The notes below the pieces were generated by a model. The model had not been told where the DNA came from. It saw only the letters and a list, made by a program, of their open reading frames with translations, and searched no databases. A DNA stretch of 64,000 nucleotides from Pontivivens ytuae. GTDB taxonomy: Bacteria > Pseudomonadota > Alphaproteobacteria > Rhodobacterales > Rhodobacteraceae. The first letter of the stretch is position 1. Every line of letters starts with the position of its first letter. Of the stretch, positions 1 to 8,459 are shown one piece after another. The stretch spans positions 62,001 through 126,000 of the forward strand of contig NZ_CP064942.1 in NCBI RefSeq assembly GCF_015679265.1, in the 5' to 3' direction. The position numbers were made by a program, and so were the translations under genes.

Positions 1-540
1 CCCGTCAGCCAGGTCGCAGGCATAGAGCATCAGGTCACCGCCCGGTGCCAGCGCATCGCCAAGCGCCTGCACCACCGGATCGTCGCCGGTCACCTCGGCC
101 GACATCAGCTCCGTGCCGAGCGTCAAACCCGCCGCGTTGCCGTGGGTGAGCCAGTGGATCGCGTCGCGCTCCCCACCCTCACCCAGCGCCGCCACGATCT
201 CCTCCGCCGAGGAGACGATGGCAAAGCTCTTCTCAGCCGACGGATCGGCGCTGAAGCCCGCGGCCTCCAGCGCATCCACGATGTCGTCGAGACTGCCGGC
301 GCGCGTGTCGATCAGGGCCAGCTCGCGTGGGGCGGCGGTCTCCTGCTCGGTCGAGGCGGCGGTGGTCTCGGGCGACGGCGCGGGGGCATCGATCTCACGC
401 TCGAACGCCGGAGGCTCGTCAGGGAGCTCCGGCGCAAGTGGGATCAGATCGACGGACAGAAGGACCCGTTGTTCGAGGCTTTCGACGTGCAGCTTCCGAC
501 GGGTCCGGCCGGCACGCGGCCCTCTGAGCATTCTGTTCAT
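1..540 (-). CDS. DUF4347 domain surface/secreted protein, N-terminal part (3' end outside window)
   Basis: The first 180 codons of a gene that runs off the left edge. The start is the ATG at 540; an upstream ATG at 560 hits a stop after seven codons. Residues about 20-31 (LEQRVLLSVDL) match the LEPR-XLL N-terminal motif of giant secreted or surface proteins. Residues about 75-180 look like a DUF4347 domain: ALIDTRAGSLDDIV, then IHWLTHGNAAGLTLG and LMLYACDLADG, the last resembling the usual LYGCDVA end of the domain. Proteins of this type are usually very long, repeat-rich and exported by type I secretion. The TolC-type gene ends 52 bp upstream on the same strand, which fits an export role. 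The domain call is recognition by eye; length and C-terminal repeats cannot be seen. Confidence 0.8.
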   Translation of the reverse strand, partial: MNRMLRGPRAGRTRRKLHVESLEQRVLLSVDLIPLAPELPDEPPAFEREIDAPAPSPETTAASTEQETAAPRELALIDTRAGSLDDIVDALEAAGFSADPSAEKSFAIVSSAEEIVAALGEGGERDAIHWLTHGNAAGLTLGTELMSAEVTGDDPVVQALGDALAPGGDLMLYACDLADG

Positions 541-592
541 TCTGTCCGCTCCCTGTTCATTGCCCCACGCAATCAGGCGGTTAGTTGGGTCT

Positions 593-2089
593 TCAGTTGT
601 TCAGCATCGCCACCGCGTCTTCGGCGGGCGCTCCGTTGGTGGCGAGCCCCGCGACGAGCTCGACCATCTCCAGGTCGAGCTCCCCCGTGGCCCGCTTCCG
701 GGCGATCATGGCGAGAAGGAAATTCCGGCGTGCGGTCTGCTGCGCGACCATGGCGTCGATCATCGCGTAGCGGGTCTGTGCGGTGAGCACGGCATTGGCG
801 AGGCCCGCGTCGAACTCCTGCCGGGCGAGGCGCAGCGCGACGGCGCGGGCGTCGATGACGCGATCGAGGCGGCGGTCATTGTCCCAGAGCGTCGCCTGCG
901 CGTCTGTTGCAGTGTCGAGCGTGCGCAGGATGTCGCGCAGGTCCGCCTCGCGCAGGTGGCGCAGTTCGGAGGCCTCGGCCCGCTCCCGCCGCGCAGCCGC
1001 CCCGCGGCGACCACCCTGATAGAGCGCCCAGTTGGCGTTGAGCGCGATGGTCTGCGTCTCGGTCTCGCTCGCCCCGTCGAAGAGCGAGCCGCCGCGGTCC
1101 ACATTCTCCTGCGCGATGTCCAGCGTGATGCGCGGGTAGTACTGACCGCGGGCGCTGTCGATCTCCCGCACGGCGGCGGCGATGGAGCGTTCGAGGGCGC
1201 GGATGTCAGGGTTCTCCCGCACCTTCTGCCGCTCTTCTTCGGTCAGAGGGCCGGGCTCGGGCAGCGCGCCGTCGCGGCTGAGACCGAGGATGCGGGGGCA
1301 CGCCGTCTCGATCGCGGCGCGGCAGAACGCATCGGTGCGGCTGGCGTAATCCCGCGCCGCGACCTCGCGATCCGTCTCGGCCTGGGCGAGGTCCGCCACG
1401 GTGTCGGCGCGCTCGGAGGCGCGCAGGCGGCCGGCTTCGACCTCGCGCTGCTGGACGATGTTGAGCGCGCGGAAATAGTCGTAGGCGGCATCGGCGAGCT
1501 GGAACCGCTCCAGCGCCTCCACCCCATCGAGATAGAGCGTCAGCACCTGGTCGAGCTCGTCCTGCACGGCCGCCTCGGCGAGGGCGGCAGCCGCCTCACG
1601 CTCCTCCTTCGCCACGTCGATATCGGCGCTGGCCGACGCGTCGTAGATCGTCTGGGAGAGGTTGAGGCTCTGCGTGTCGACCTCGAAATCACTCTGGTTG
1701 CCGCTGAACGACGGCTGAGAGGAGAAGAGGATGTCCTGGTTCACCTGCTCCCGCTCGAAGTTGAGTGCGAGCGACGGCAGGAAGGCGGCGCGCTGCTCGC
1801 GGATCCGGGCCTGCGCGCCGTCCACCGCGAACTGGGCCGCGACGACCCGCGGGCTCTGATCGACAGCCTGCTGCGCGAAGAGGAGCAGGTTGGTCCCACC
1901 CTCGGGCACGGTCGACCCCAGGGGAACAGGCTCGACGACCGGCTGGCTTTCGGCCGCAGCCTCGGCGCGCAGCACCGGCGGCACGATCAGCTCGGGCGAT
2001 GATGCCTGCGTCGCCGTGAAAGAGTTCTGGCAAGAGCAGAGTGCAGCTACGAGCACCCCGCAGGCCGCGAAACGCGCCTGTCCCTTCAT
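593..2089 (-). CDS. TolC-family outer-membrane efflux/type I secretion protein (498 aa)
   Basis: Long helical protein with the duplicated TolC pattern: heptad-rich stretches such as LNLSQTIYDASASADIDVAK and LNANWALYQGGRRGA, which are the paired strand/helix motifs of the two OEP repeats. The ATG at 2089 gives a short leader (MKGQARFAACGVLVAALCSC) with a lipobox-like LCSC, so it may be a lipoprotein; the longer open frame to 2209 adds an unlikely N-terminus. It would form the outer-membrane duct for a type I secretion or efflux complex. The next gene, 52 bp downstream on the same strand, encodes a DUF4347/LEPR-type protein, a likely substrate. The ABC and membrane-fusion partners are not in the window. 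Confidence 0.85.
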   Translation of the reverse strand: MKGQARFAACGVLVAALCSCQNSFTATQASSPELIVPPVLRAEAAAESQPVVEPVPLGSTVPEGGTNLLLFAQQAVDQSPRVVAAQFAVDGAQARIREQRAAFLPSLALNFEREQVNQDILFSSQPSFSGNQSDFEVDTQSLNLSQTIYDASASADIDVAKEEREAAAALAEAAVQDELDQVLTLYLDGVEALERFQLADAAYDYFRALNIVQQREVEAGRLRASERADTVADLAQAETDREVAARDYASRTDAFCRAAIETACPRILGLSRDGALPEPGPLTEEERQKVRENPDIRALERSIAAAVREIDSARGQYYPRITLDIAQENVDRGGSLFDGASETETQTIALNANWALYQGGRRGAAARRERAEASELRHLREADLRDILRTLDTATDAQATLWDNDRRLDRVIDARAVALRLARQEFDAGLANAVLTAQTRYAMIDAMVAQQTARRNFLLAMIARKRATGELDLEMVELVAGLATNGAPAEDAVAMLNN

Positions 2090-2493
2090 TCCAATTTCCG
2101 TCCCCACGAACAGCCGCGGTCGGCGGCCTCTATCTCTGGTCATTATATCGATCGTTTCCAATTTATTTGTGCGAATTACTACACACTTGCAAATAGTTAA
2201 ATCGCACAACCTATGGTTGTTCTATGCCTATAACTGGTATCGACATTAGATCCGGCGGAAATGAGGCAGCTCTACGGCCGTGATCGCCATGTGGCAGAGG
2301 CGGCACAGGCTGATGGACCTGTTGTATTTGCGAGAAAAGATCCGGCTCGAAGCGCGACGAAGATGACGACTGAAACGGCGGATCGGCGCCACGACGTCGC
2401 ATTAGCAGAAACGCGGTAGCCTCTGCCGCCAGGCCACGTCATAGGGCGCTCGCGGCAGGGTTGTGAAAAGCGGTCCCGGAGAAAGGTTAACGT
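2090..2493. promoter_or_regulatory. 404-bp intergenic region with tolC promoter and a 15-bp operator-like dyad
   Basis: Non-coding stretch with an AT-rich core. On the minus strand a TATAAT hexamer lies at 2144-2149, about 55 bp before the tolC start; no good -35 lies 16-18 bp upstream of it, which suggests activator dependence. Upstream is a perfect dyad, acaacc-tat-ggttgt (2206-2220), and an overlapping wider inverted pair gtgcga (2169-2174)/tcgcac (2202-2207). These are candidate binding sites for a dimeric regulator of the tolC/DUF4347 operon. The remainder (2221-2493), downstream of the citryl-CoA-lyase-like gene, shows nothing recognisable. Confidence 0.4.
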
Positions 2494-3264
2494 CTACGAT
2501 CCGGACGAATCGTAGGTCCACCGGTAACCCGGCGGCGTCGGCCCCTTGTTGCGGCCGCCCTGCTGCGTCTGCTCCCACGCGTGAGCAAGGATCCCCACCG
2601 AGCGGGAGAGCACGAAGATCCCGCGCGCTAGCGGCGCGTCGAAGCCGAGCTCGGCGAAGATGACGGCCGTCGCGCCGTCGATGTTCATCGGGATGGGCTT
2701 GCCGGCGGCACGGCTGAGCGCCGCCTCGATTCCTTCTGCAATCTCAACGAACCGGCCGTCGCAATGGCCCCCGTCACGCGCCTCGCGGACGAGCTGCATC
2801 AGGCGTGGTGCCCGCGGATCGGTGGGTTTGTGGAAGCGATGGCCGAAGCCCGGCACGTACTTCCCATGCTCCGCCCGCCAGTCCTGCAAGGTGGCGTCCA
2901 GATCACCTCGCGCCGCCACGCACTGGTAGAGCGCCACGGCCTGTTCCCCTGCCCCGCCATGCACGTCGCCCAGCATGTTGATGCCGGTGGCCATGGCGGA
3001 TTGCAGCCCGACGCCACAGGTCGCGGCCATCCGCGCCGCGGCGATGGAGGGTGCCTGCGGACCATGGTCGACCGCGGCCACCAACGCGGCCTCCAGCAGC
3101 CGCGCCTGGCCGTCGCTCGGCACGTCGCCCCGCAGCATGAGCCAGATCATCTGCGGGAAGGTCAGCGTGCCGATCAGCTCCTCGATGGGACGGCCGCGAA
3201 ACGCGATGCGGCCCGGCTCCATGTCGATGATCGCCGTGCGCCACCAGTCCGAAACGTCGCTCAT
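2494..3264 (-). CDS. Citryl-CoA lyase-like protein of the citrate synthase superfamily (256 aa)
   Basis: About 256 aa, a little over half the length of citrate synthase, keeping the catalytic core. All three citrate-synthase catalytic positions are visible: H102 in LGDVHGGAGE, H142 in VPGFGHRFHKPTDPR and D196 in MNIDGATAVIF. Short homologues of this kind are annotated as citryl-CoA lyases, cleaving citryl-CoA-like thioesters to acetyl-CoA and a 2-oxo acid. The start ATG (3262-3264) overlaps the TGA of the CoA-transferase gene by four bases (ATGA), so the two are translationally coupled. Last gene of the tct operon. The true substrate (citryl-, citramalyl- or a related CoA ester) cannot be told from sequence. 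Confidence 0.8.
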   Translation of the reverse strand: MSDVSDWWRTAIIDMEPGRIAFRGRPIEELIGTLTFPQMIWLMLRGDVPSDGQARLLEAALVAAVDHGPQAPSIAAARMAATCGVGLQSAMATGINMLGDVHGGAGEQAVALYQCVAARGDLDATLQDWRAEHGKYVPGFGHRFHKPTDPRAPRLMQLVREARDGGHCDGRFVEIAEGIEAALSRAAGKPIPMNIDGATAVIFAELGFDAPLARGIFVLSRSVGILAHAWEQTQQGGRNKGPTPPGYRWTYDSSGS

Positions 3265-4436
3265 AGGATGCCCTTCCCGGCGAGTGCCGCGATCTCGTCG
3301 GGGCTGAGCCCCAGCGCGCCGAACACCGCTTCGTTGTCCTGTCCCAGCGCGGGCGGTGCGGAGCCTGCCACCGGCCGCACGCCGTCGCTGACCACCGGCG
3401 AGGCGAGGAGCGGCAGGCCCTCCACTTCGGCGACGAGGCCCCGGCCGCGGACCTGCTCGGTCTCCAGCACCTGCGGCACGCTCAGCACCGGCCCCGTCGG
3501 CACGCCGAGTGCGTTGAGCGGGTCGATCCAGTGCTCCGCGGGCTTCGTCGTCAGCACCGCCTCCAGTTCCGCCCGCAGCGCGTGGCGGTTGGCCTTGCGA
3601 TGCTCCCGCGTCGCGTAGTCCGGCCGCTCGATCAGCTCCGGCAGACCCAGATGCCGGGCCAGCGCCTCCCACTGCTCATCGCGGTTGGCGGCGATGTTGA
3701 TCGGCATGTCGGCGGTCGCGAAGCAGCCCGACGGCGCGGAGGTCGGGTTCTCGTTGCCCACGGGCTGCGGATCGGTGCCGGCGAGCAGATGGTTCGACAC
3801 CACCCAACCCATAGAGGAGATCACCGCCTCGGTCATCGAGATGTCGAGCACGCCGCCCCGCGGTTCCTCCGCCAGCTTCGCCGCGATGGCGAAGGCGGCG
3901 GTCATGCCGCCCATCGTGTCGGCCAGCGGATAGCCGACGCGCAGCGGAGCGCTGTCGGCGTCGCCGGTGACCGACATCACGCCCGAGACGCCCTGCACGA
4001 TCTGGTCATAGGCGGGTTTGCCGCGCCACGGCCCATCCTGACCGAAGCCGGAGATGGCGCAGTAGATCAGCCGGGGGTTCTCGGCGCGCAGCGTCTCGGG
4101 CCCGAGGCCAAGGCGCTCCATCACGCCGGGGCGGAAGTTTTCCACCAGCACGTCGGCGGTGCGCACGAGGCGGCGGAGCAGCTCCTTGCCCTCCTCCGCC
4201 TTCAGATCGAGGGTGACCGAGCGTTTCCCGGCGTTCTGCGCGAGGAAGCTCACGCCCATGCCCGCCGCGTTCCGCTCCGGATCCGCGCCGAGTTGCCGGG
4301 CGAGGTCACCGCCTCCCGGCCGCTCGACCTTGATGACCTCCGCCCCCATCAGCCCGAGCTGGTAGCAGCAATAGGGCCCCGCGAGCACGTTGGTCAGGTC
4401 GAGGACGCGGATCCCCGCAAGCGGCTCAGTCCCCAT
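3261..4436 (-). CDS. CaiB/BaiF family (class III) CoA-transferase (391 aa)
   Basis: Full-length family III CoA-transferase. N-terminal GIRVLDLTNVLAGPYC and GAEVIKVERPGGGDLAR are family signatures; the catalytic Asp is D173 in GYPLADTMGG. The enzyme moves CoA between acyl-CoA and a free carboxylate by way of an aspartyl-CoA thioester. It overlaps tctA by 11 bp and the lyase gene by 4 bp, so it is embedded in a transport-degradation operon. Inferred job: activate the imported polycarboxylate to its CoA ester for the downstream lyase. The substrate is unassigned. Confidence 0.9.
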   Translation of the reverse strand: MGTEPLAGIRVLDLTNVLAGPYCCYQLGLMGAEVIKVERPGGGDLARQLGADPERNAAGMGVSFLAQNAGKRSVTLDLKAEEGKELLRRLVRTADVLVENFRPGVMERLGLGPETLRAENPRLIYCAISGFGQDGPWRGKPAYDQIVQGVSGVMSVTGDADSAPLRVGYPLADTMGGMTAAFAIAAKLAEEPRGGVLDISMTEAVISSMGWVVSNHLLAGTDPQPVGNENPTSAPSGCFATADMPINIAANRDEQWEALARHLGLPELIERPDYATREHRKANRHALRAELEAVLTTKPAEHWIDPLNALGVPTGPVLSVPQVLETEQVRGRGLVAEVEGLPLLASPVVSDGVRPVAGSAPPALGQDNEAVFGALGLSPDEIAALAGKGIL

Positions 4437-5943
4437 CCGCCACGCCCGCGGCCCGCGCCTTGGCCCGCCGCGCGCGGAAGCCCGGCAGCAGCACCAGCCC
4501 GACCGCGAGCACCAGAAGGCCCAAGGTCATCGGCCGCTCCCAGATGAAGTCGATGCCGCCATAGAGCTGCATGGACCGCGCGAAGTTGTCCTCCAGCATC
4601 CGCCCAAGGATGAAGCCGATCAGCAGCGGCGCCAGCGGATAGTCGGCAAAGCGCAGGATCGTCGCACAGACGCCGAGACCTACGAGCAGCAGCAGCTCCG
4701 TCGCGTTGTTCTGCCCGATATAGGCTCCCATCAGGGTGAAGAAGAGGATGAACGGGATCAGGTAATTCCGTGGAACCGCGAGGATTTTCGCAATGTAGGG
4801 GATCAGCGGCAGGTTCAGGACAAGGAGCACCAGATTGCCCAGATACATCGAGATGATGACCGACCAGAAGATCTGCGGCTCGTCGATCATCAACCGCGGC
4901 CCGGGCGTCACGTTGAGCGCGATCAGCGCGCCGAGCAGGATCGCCGTGGTGCCCGAGCCCGGAATGCCGAGCGTGAGCAGCGGCACGAAGGAGCCGGTGC
5001 AGGCGGCGTTGTTCGCCGTCTCGGGGGCCGCGAGGCCCTTGACCGAGCCCTTACCGAATTCCTCCTGCTCCTTCTTCGGCGCGAGGTTCCGCTCCACCGC
5101 GTAGCCGAGGAAGGAGGCGATGGTCGCACCCGCCCCCGGCAGCACGCCGATGAAGAAACCCTGGACCGACTGGCGCCCGACCACCGGTGCGATGGCCTTT
5201 GCCTCGGCCCGGGTGATGCGCAGGTTGTCGATCTTGCCGCCGCCGCCCTCCGTCTTGGACCGCGCGGGGTTGAGGACGAGGAACAGCGCCTCGGGCAGCG
5301 CGAACATCGCCATGGCCAGCGTGATGAAGGAAAGGCCCGATTGCAGGTCCATCAGCCCCATCGTGAAGCGCGGCATATTGAAGAGCGCCCCCTCGCCCAC
5401 GGTGGCGAGGATCAGGCCGACCAGCGTCATCAGGATCGCCTTGCCCACCTGCCCCGACCCCGCGAAGGCCGCGATGGCAGAGAGCCCCAGCACCATCAGC
5501 GCGAAGTACTCGGCGGAGTGGAAGAGCAGTGCCACCGAGCTCAGCGCCGGTGCGAAGATCATCAGGTAGATGGCGCCGAGCGACCCGCCGGCGAAGGAGG
5601 CGATGGCGGCGATCGTCAGCGCCTTGCCCGCCTTGCCCTGCCGCGCCATCGGGTAGCCGTCGAAGCTGGTGGCGACGGTGCCCGCGACCCCCGGCGCGTT
5701 GAGCAGGATGGAGGAGGTGGAGCCGCCGAAGATCGCACCGTAATAGACGCCCGCCAGCAGGATCAGCGCGGCGGACGGATCGCCGATGGAAATGGCGACC
5801 GGGATCATGATCGCGATGATCGACATCGGGCCGAGGCCCGGCAGCATCCCGATGAACGTGCCGATCAGGCAGCCGCCGATCACCATCAGGATGTTCTGGA
5901 TGGAAAAGGCCGTCGAAAGGCCGAGCATAAGTCCTTCGATCAT
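4426..5943 (-). CDS. tctA: Tripartite tricarboxylate transporter large permease TctA (505 aa)
   Basis: Polytopic membrane protein of the usual TctA length. N-terminal GTFIGMLPGLGPMSIIA and YYGAIFGGSTSSILLNAPG are characteristic of the family, as is the second half-repeat IGVLPGAGATIASFLGYAVE. It forms the ion-coupled translocation channel of a TTT system together with TctB and the periplasmic receptor TctC, both directly upstream. It ends 11 bp inside the CoA-transferase gene, evidence for one transcript. Confidence 0.95.
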   Translation of the reverse strand: MIEGLMLGLSTAFSIQNILMVIGGCLIGTFIGMLPGLGPMSIIAIMIPVAISIGDPSAALILLAGVYYGAIFGGSTSSILLNAPGVAGTVATSFDGYPMARQGKAGKALTIAAIASFAGGSLGAIYLMIFAPALSSVALLFHSAEYFALMVLGLSAIAAFAGSGQVGKAILMTLVGLILATVGEGALFNMPRFTMGLMDLQSGLSFITLAMAMFALPEALFLVLNPARSKTEGGGGKIDNLRITRAEAKAIAPVVGRQSVQGFFIGVLPGAGATIASFLGYAVERNLAPKKEQEEFGKGSVKGLAAPETANNAACTGSFVPLLTLGIPGSGTTAILLGALIALNVTPGPRLMIDEPQIFWSVIISMYLGNLVLLVLNLPLIPYIAKILAVPRNYLIPFILFFTLMGAYIGQNNATELLLLVGLGVCATILRFADYPLAPLLIGFILGRMLEDNFARSMQLYGGIDFIWERPMTLGLLVLAVGLVLLPGFRARRAKARAAGVADGD

Positions 5944-5947
5944 GGCC

Positions 5948-6433
5948 CTACCCCAGGAAGAACGGCAACGGCCGTAGGAAGATGCCCAGCACGCCCTGCA
6001 CCAGCCACCAGACGATGCCGGTGGCGAGCGCCGCGATGGGCACGAGGAAGTGGAACTTGCGCTCGCCCAGCGTGACGGCGCTCAGCGTGATGAAGAGGAT
6101 CGTGGCGATGATGAAACCCGCGGGCCGCAGCATCAGCGCATAAAGCACCATCAGCCCCAGCAGGATCAGCGCCTGCCCGATCTTGTAGTCGCCCAGCCGC
6201 CGGTAATCGATGTCGGGCGTTCCCTTGTCCTTCGGCGCAGGCTCCAGCCCCAGCAGCACCACGAGAGCGGTCAGCGAGGCGAGCACGGCGAGGACCTTGG
6301 GGAACGTCGATGGCCAGATCGGATTGCGCTGCATGAACGGCGGCAGCAGGTGGTCCATCGTGAAGAAGGCGGCATAGCCGTAGGCGAGACAGATGAGGAG
6401 GATCACCAGCGCGATCCAGCGGTCGAGGGTCAT
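5948..6433 (-). CDS. tctB: Tripartite tricarboxylate transporter small subunit TctB (161 aa)
   Basis: Small, highly hydrophobic protein with four predicted membrane segments: an N-terminal one (ALVILLICLAYGYAAFFT), one near residues 46-64, a pair around 90-130 and a last one near 135-157. Length and topology match TctB. It sits between tctC and tctA with a 4-bp gap to tctA, the normal order. It stabilises or assists TctA; its exact role in the family is poorly defined. Confidence 0.9.
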   Translation of the reverse strand: MTLDRWIALVILLICLAYGYAAFFTMDHLLPPFMQRNPIWPSTFPKVLAVLASLTALVVLLGLEPAPKDKGTPDIDYRRLGDYKIGQALILLGLMVLYALMLRPAGFIIATILFITLSAVTLGERKFHFLVPIAALATGIVWWLVQGVLGIFLRPLPFFLG

Positions 6434-6484
6434 GGTATCCTCCGGTCGGCCCGCCCGGACGTGCCGGGCGGGCGAAGGGTCAGA

Positions 6485-7468
6485 TCAGAGGAAGCCGAGC
6501 TCGCGCATCAGATCGCCGATCTCCTGCTCCTGGGCCTCCAGGAAGCTGCGGAAATCGTCGCCCGAGTTGTGGATGTTGACCCAGCCGTTGCGGGCGCGGA
6601 CCTCTTCCCAGGCCTCGGTCTCGTACATCTCGGTGAGTGCGGCCTGGTAGGCAGCCAGCGTCTCGTCCGGCAGGCCGGGTGCGGCGAAGAAGCCGCGCCA
6701 ATTCACGAACTCCATGTCGATGCCCTGCTCGGCCATGGTCGGCGCATCCTCGAAGGTCGAGACCCGCTCGTCCGACGTCACGCCGAGGATGCGGACCTCA
6801 CCGGCCTCGGCCATCGCGACAGCTTCGGAGAAGCCGGTGGACAGCGCCTGGATCTCGCCGGACAGCAGAGCAGCCATCGCAGGCCCGCCGGTGTCATAGG
6901 CGATGTAGTTGAAGCCGGTCGGATCCTCGCCCGCCGCCTTCATCACCATGGCCGCCACGATGTGGTCCATGCCGCCGGGCACCGAGCCGCCGCCGATCGC
7001 GAAGCGGTTAGGGTTCTCCTGATACGCGGCGACCAGCTCTTCCATGCTCTCGATATCGCTGTCGGAGTTCACGACGAGCGTGGCGTAGTCACCGATCGTG
7101 CCGGCCACCAGCGTCAGGTCGCGGAAGCTCTGCGGGAACACGCCCGTCAGCGAGCGGATCACGATGGGGGTGGAGTTCACCATCAGCGTGTTCTCGAGGC
7201 TCTCGGCGTTCTCGATCATGTAGCCGATGGCCCGGCCGCCGCCGCCGCCCGACATGTTCTCATAGGACGCGGAGCCCACGAGCCCGCTCTCCGTCAGCGC
7301 CTCGCCGGTGCCGCGCGCGGTGCCGTCCCAACCGCCCCCGGCGCCGCCCGGGATCAGGAAGTGGATCTCGTCGACCATCTGGTGGTCATCCGCAAAGGCA
7401 GGCGCGCCGAAGCTCAGCGTGGCGGCTGCAGCCAGAACGAGAGCACGGCGGCTCAGTGAAAGTGTCAT
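6485..7468 (-). CDS. tctC: Periplasmic tricarboxylate/carboxylate-binding receptor TctC (327 aa)
   Basis: Bug/TctC family receptor. The ATG at 7468 is preceded by GGGAGGA and gives a clean Sec signal (MTLSLSRRALVLAAAATLSF, cleavage after APAFA); an upstream in-frame start would spoil it. The mature part begins MVDEIHFLIPGGAGGGWDGT, the ligand-loop region typical of the family. First gene of the operon tctC-tctB-tctA-CoA-transferase-lyase. The operon content points to a di- or tricarboxylate ligand. Confidence 0.92.
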   Translation of the reverse strand: MTLSLSRRALVLAAAATLSFGAPAFADDHQMVDEIHFLIPGGAGGGWDGTARGTGEALTESGLVGSASYENMSGGGGGRAIGYMIENAESLENTLMVNSTPIVIRSLTGVFPQSFRDLTLVAGTIGDYATLVVNSDSDIESMEELVAAYQENPNRFAIGGGSVPGGMDHIVAAMVMKAAGEDPTGFNYIAYDTGGPAMAALLSGEIQALSTGFSEAVAMAEAGEVRILGVTSDERVSTFEDAPTMAEQGIDMEFVNWRGFFAAPGLPDETLAAYQAALTEMYETEAWEEVRARNGWVNIHNSGDDFRSFLEAQEQEIGDLMRELGFL

Positions 7469-7573
7469 AGGTAGGTCCTCCCTGTGGGTGCACACCGTCT
7501 GTCGCGGTTCGCGCACTGGTAGTTAGCGCCAGAAAGCTTGCATGAACCTAACGTCAGTTAAAGGGGAAAGCGC

Positions 7574-8335
7574 TCACGCGATCCGGCGCCGCCAGCGGGA
7601 GGCGCGCTGTTCGGCCGGCTGGATCAGGGCGTATTCGATCAGCAGCATCACCCCGATGAACGAGAGCGCGTAGGCGAGCACATAGCCCACCTCGAAGAGC
7701 TGGAAGTAGAGGTGGATCTGAAAGCCGATGCCGTTCGGGCGGCCGAGAAGCTCCACCACCAGCACCAGTTTCCAGATGATCGAAAGCCCGCCGCGTGCCG
7801 CCGCCGCGAAGAAGGGGGCCAGCTGCGGCAGAATCACGTGGCGCAGGCGGGTGAGCGGGCTCATGCGGTAGACCCGCGCCATCTCGGCCACGGCCGGATC
7901 GAGGGCGCGCGCGCCTTCCCGCACCGTGACGAGCACCGCCGCCGCCTTGTTCGCGGCCACGGCCACGATCGCCGCCGTCTCGTTCAATCCGATCCAGAGG
8001 TAGCAGAGCACGATCACGACGAGCGCGGGCATGTTGAGGAAGACCACGACCCACGGATCGGCCCAGCGGTTCATCCGCGGCATCAAACCGAGGACAAGGC
8101 CCAGCGCGCTGCCCAGCACCATGGCGAGCGTGAAGGCCGCGGCGACCCGCAGCAGCGTCGGGACCATGTGCCGCCAGAGCGTGCCCGACACCGCCTCGCC
8201 CCACAGGATCTCGGCGACGCGCAGCGGGCTCGGCAGCACCAGCGGGTCCGCGGTCAGCACGGCAGCGACCTGCCAGACGAGCACCAGCGCCAGCAGCGAT
8301 GCGGCGAAGATCAGCGGGTTGCGGGCGTCGGTCAT
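7574..8335 (-). CDS. ABC transporter permease, NitT/TauT (SsuC/TauC) type, orphan (253 aa)
   Basis: Binding-protein-dependent inner-membrane permease with about six membrane helices and an EAA-type cytoplasmic loop (EMARVYRMSPLTRLRHVILP) that contacts the ATPase. The ATG at 8335 is chosen because the longer open frame adds a basic, non-membrane extension. It stands alone: the flanking genes are tctC and a divergent NosR-like gene, with no ATPase or binding protein nearby. An ATPase and a binding protein of the same ABC class, themselves lacking a permease, are at 52.6-54.2 kb. I infer they form one transporter. Substrate unknown. Confidence 0.85.
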   Translation of the reverse strand: MTDARNPLIFAASLLALVLVWQVAAVLTADPLVLPSPLRVAEILWGEAVSGTLWRHMVPTLLRVAAAFTLAMVLGSALGLVLGLMPRMNRWADPWVVVFLNMPALVVIVLCYLWIGLNETAAIVAVAANKAAAVLVTVREGARALDPAVAEMARVYRMSPLTRLRHVILPQLAPFFAAAARGGLSIIWKLVLVVELLGRPNGIGFQIHLYFQLFEVGYVLAYALSFIGVMLLIEYALIQPAEQRASRWRRRIA

Positions 8336-8409
8336 GGGCGCTGTCCGGGTCTCATCCCACCACGATCCGCGCCCCTTCCGCCCTGTCAACCGGTGCGGCA
8401 CCCTGCCCC

Positions 8410-8452
8410 GACCTTGGTCTAATGGGAGCGCGCGTCGGCTCGCATGTAGGCT
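8410..8452 (+). promoter_or_regulatory. Shared regulon promoter A (NosR-like gene)
   Basis: Box TTGGTCTAA at 8414-8422, inside a perfect dyad GACC-TT-GGTC (8410-8419), followed 33 bp from its first base by a -10-like TAGGCT (8447-8452). The same arrangement precedes five units at 46-55 kb. The -10 ends only seven bases before the ATG at 8460, so transcription would begin at or near the start codon. The dyad also lies between this gene and the divergent ABC permease and could serve both. Confidence 0.55.
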
Positions 8453-8459
8453 CGGGCGC

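Noticed and set aside
113-2002. A 629-codon frame antisense to tolC and the DUF4347 gene
   Set aside because: Low-complexity product spanning two genes on the other strand.
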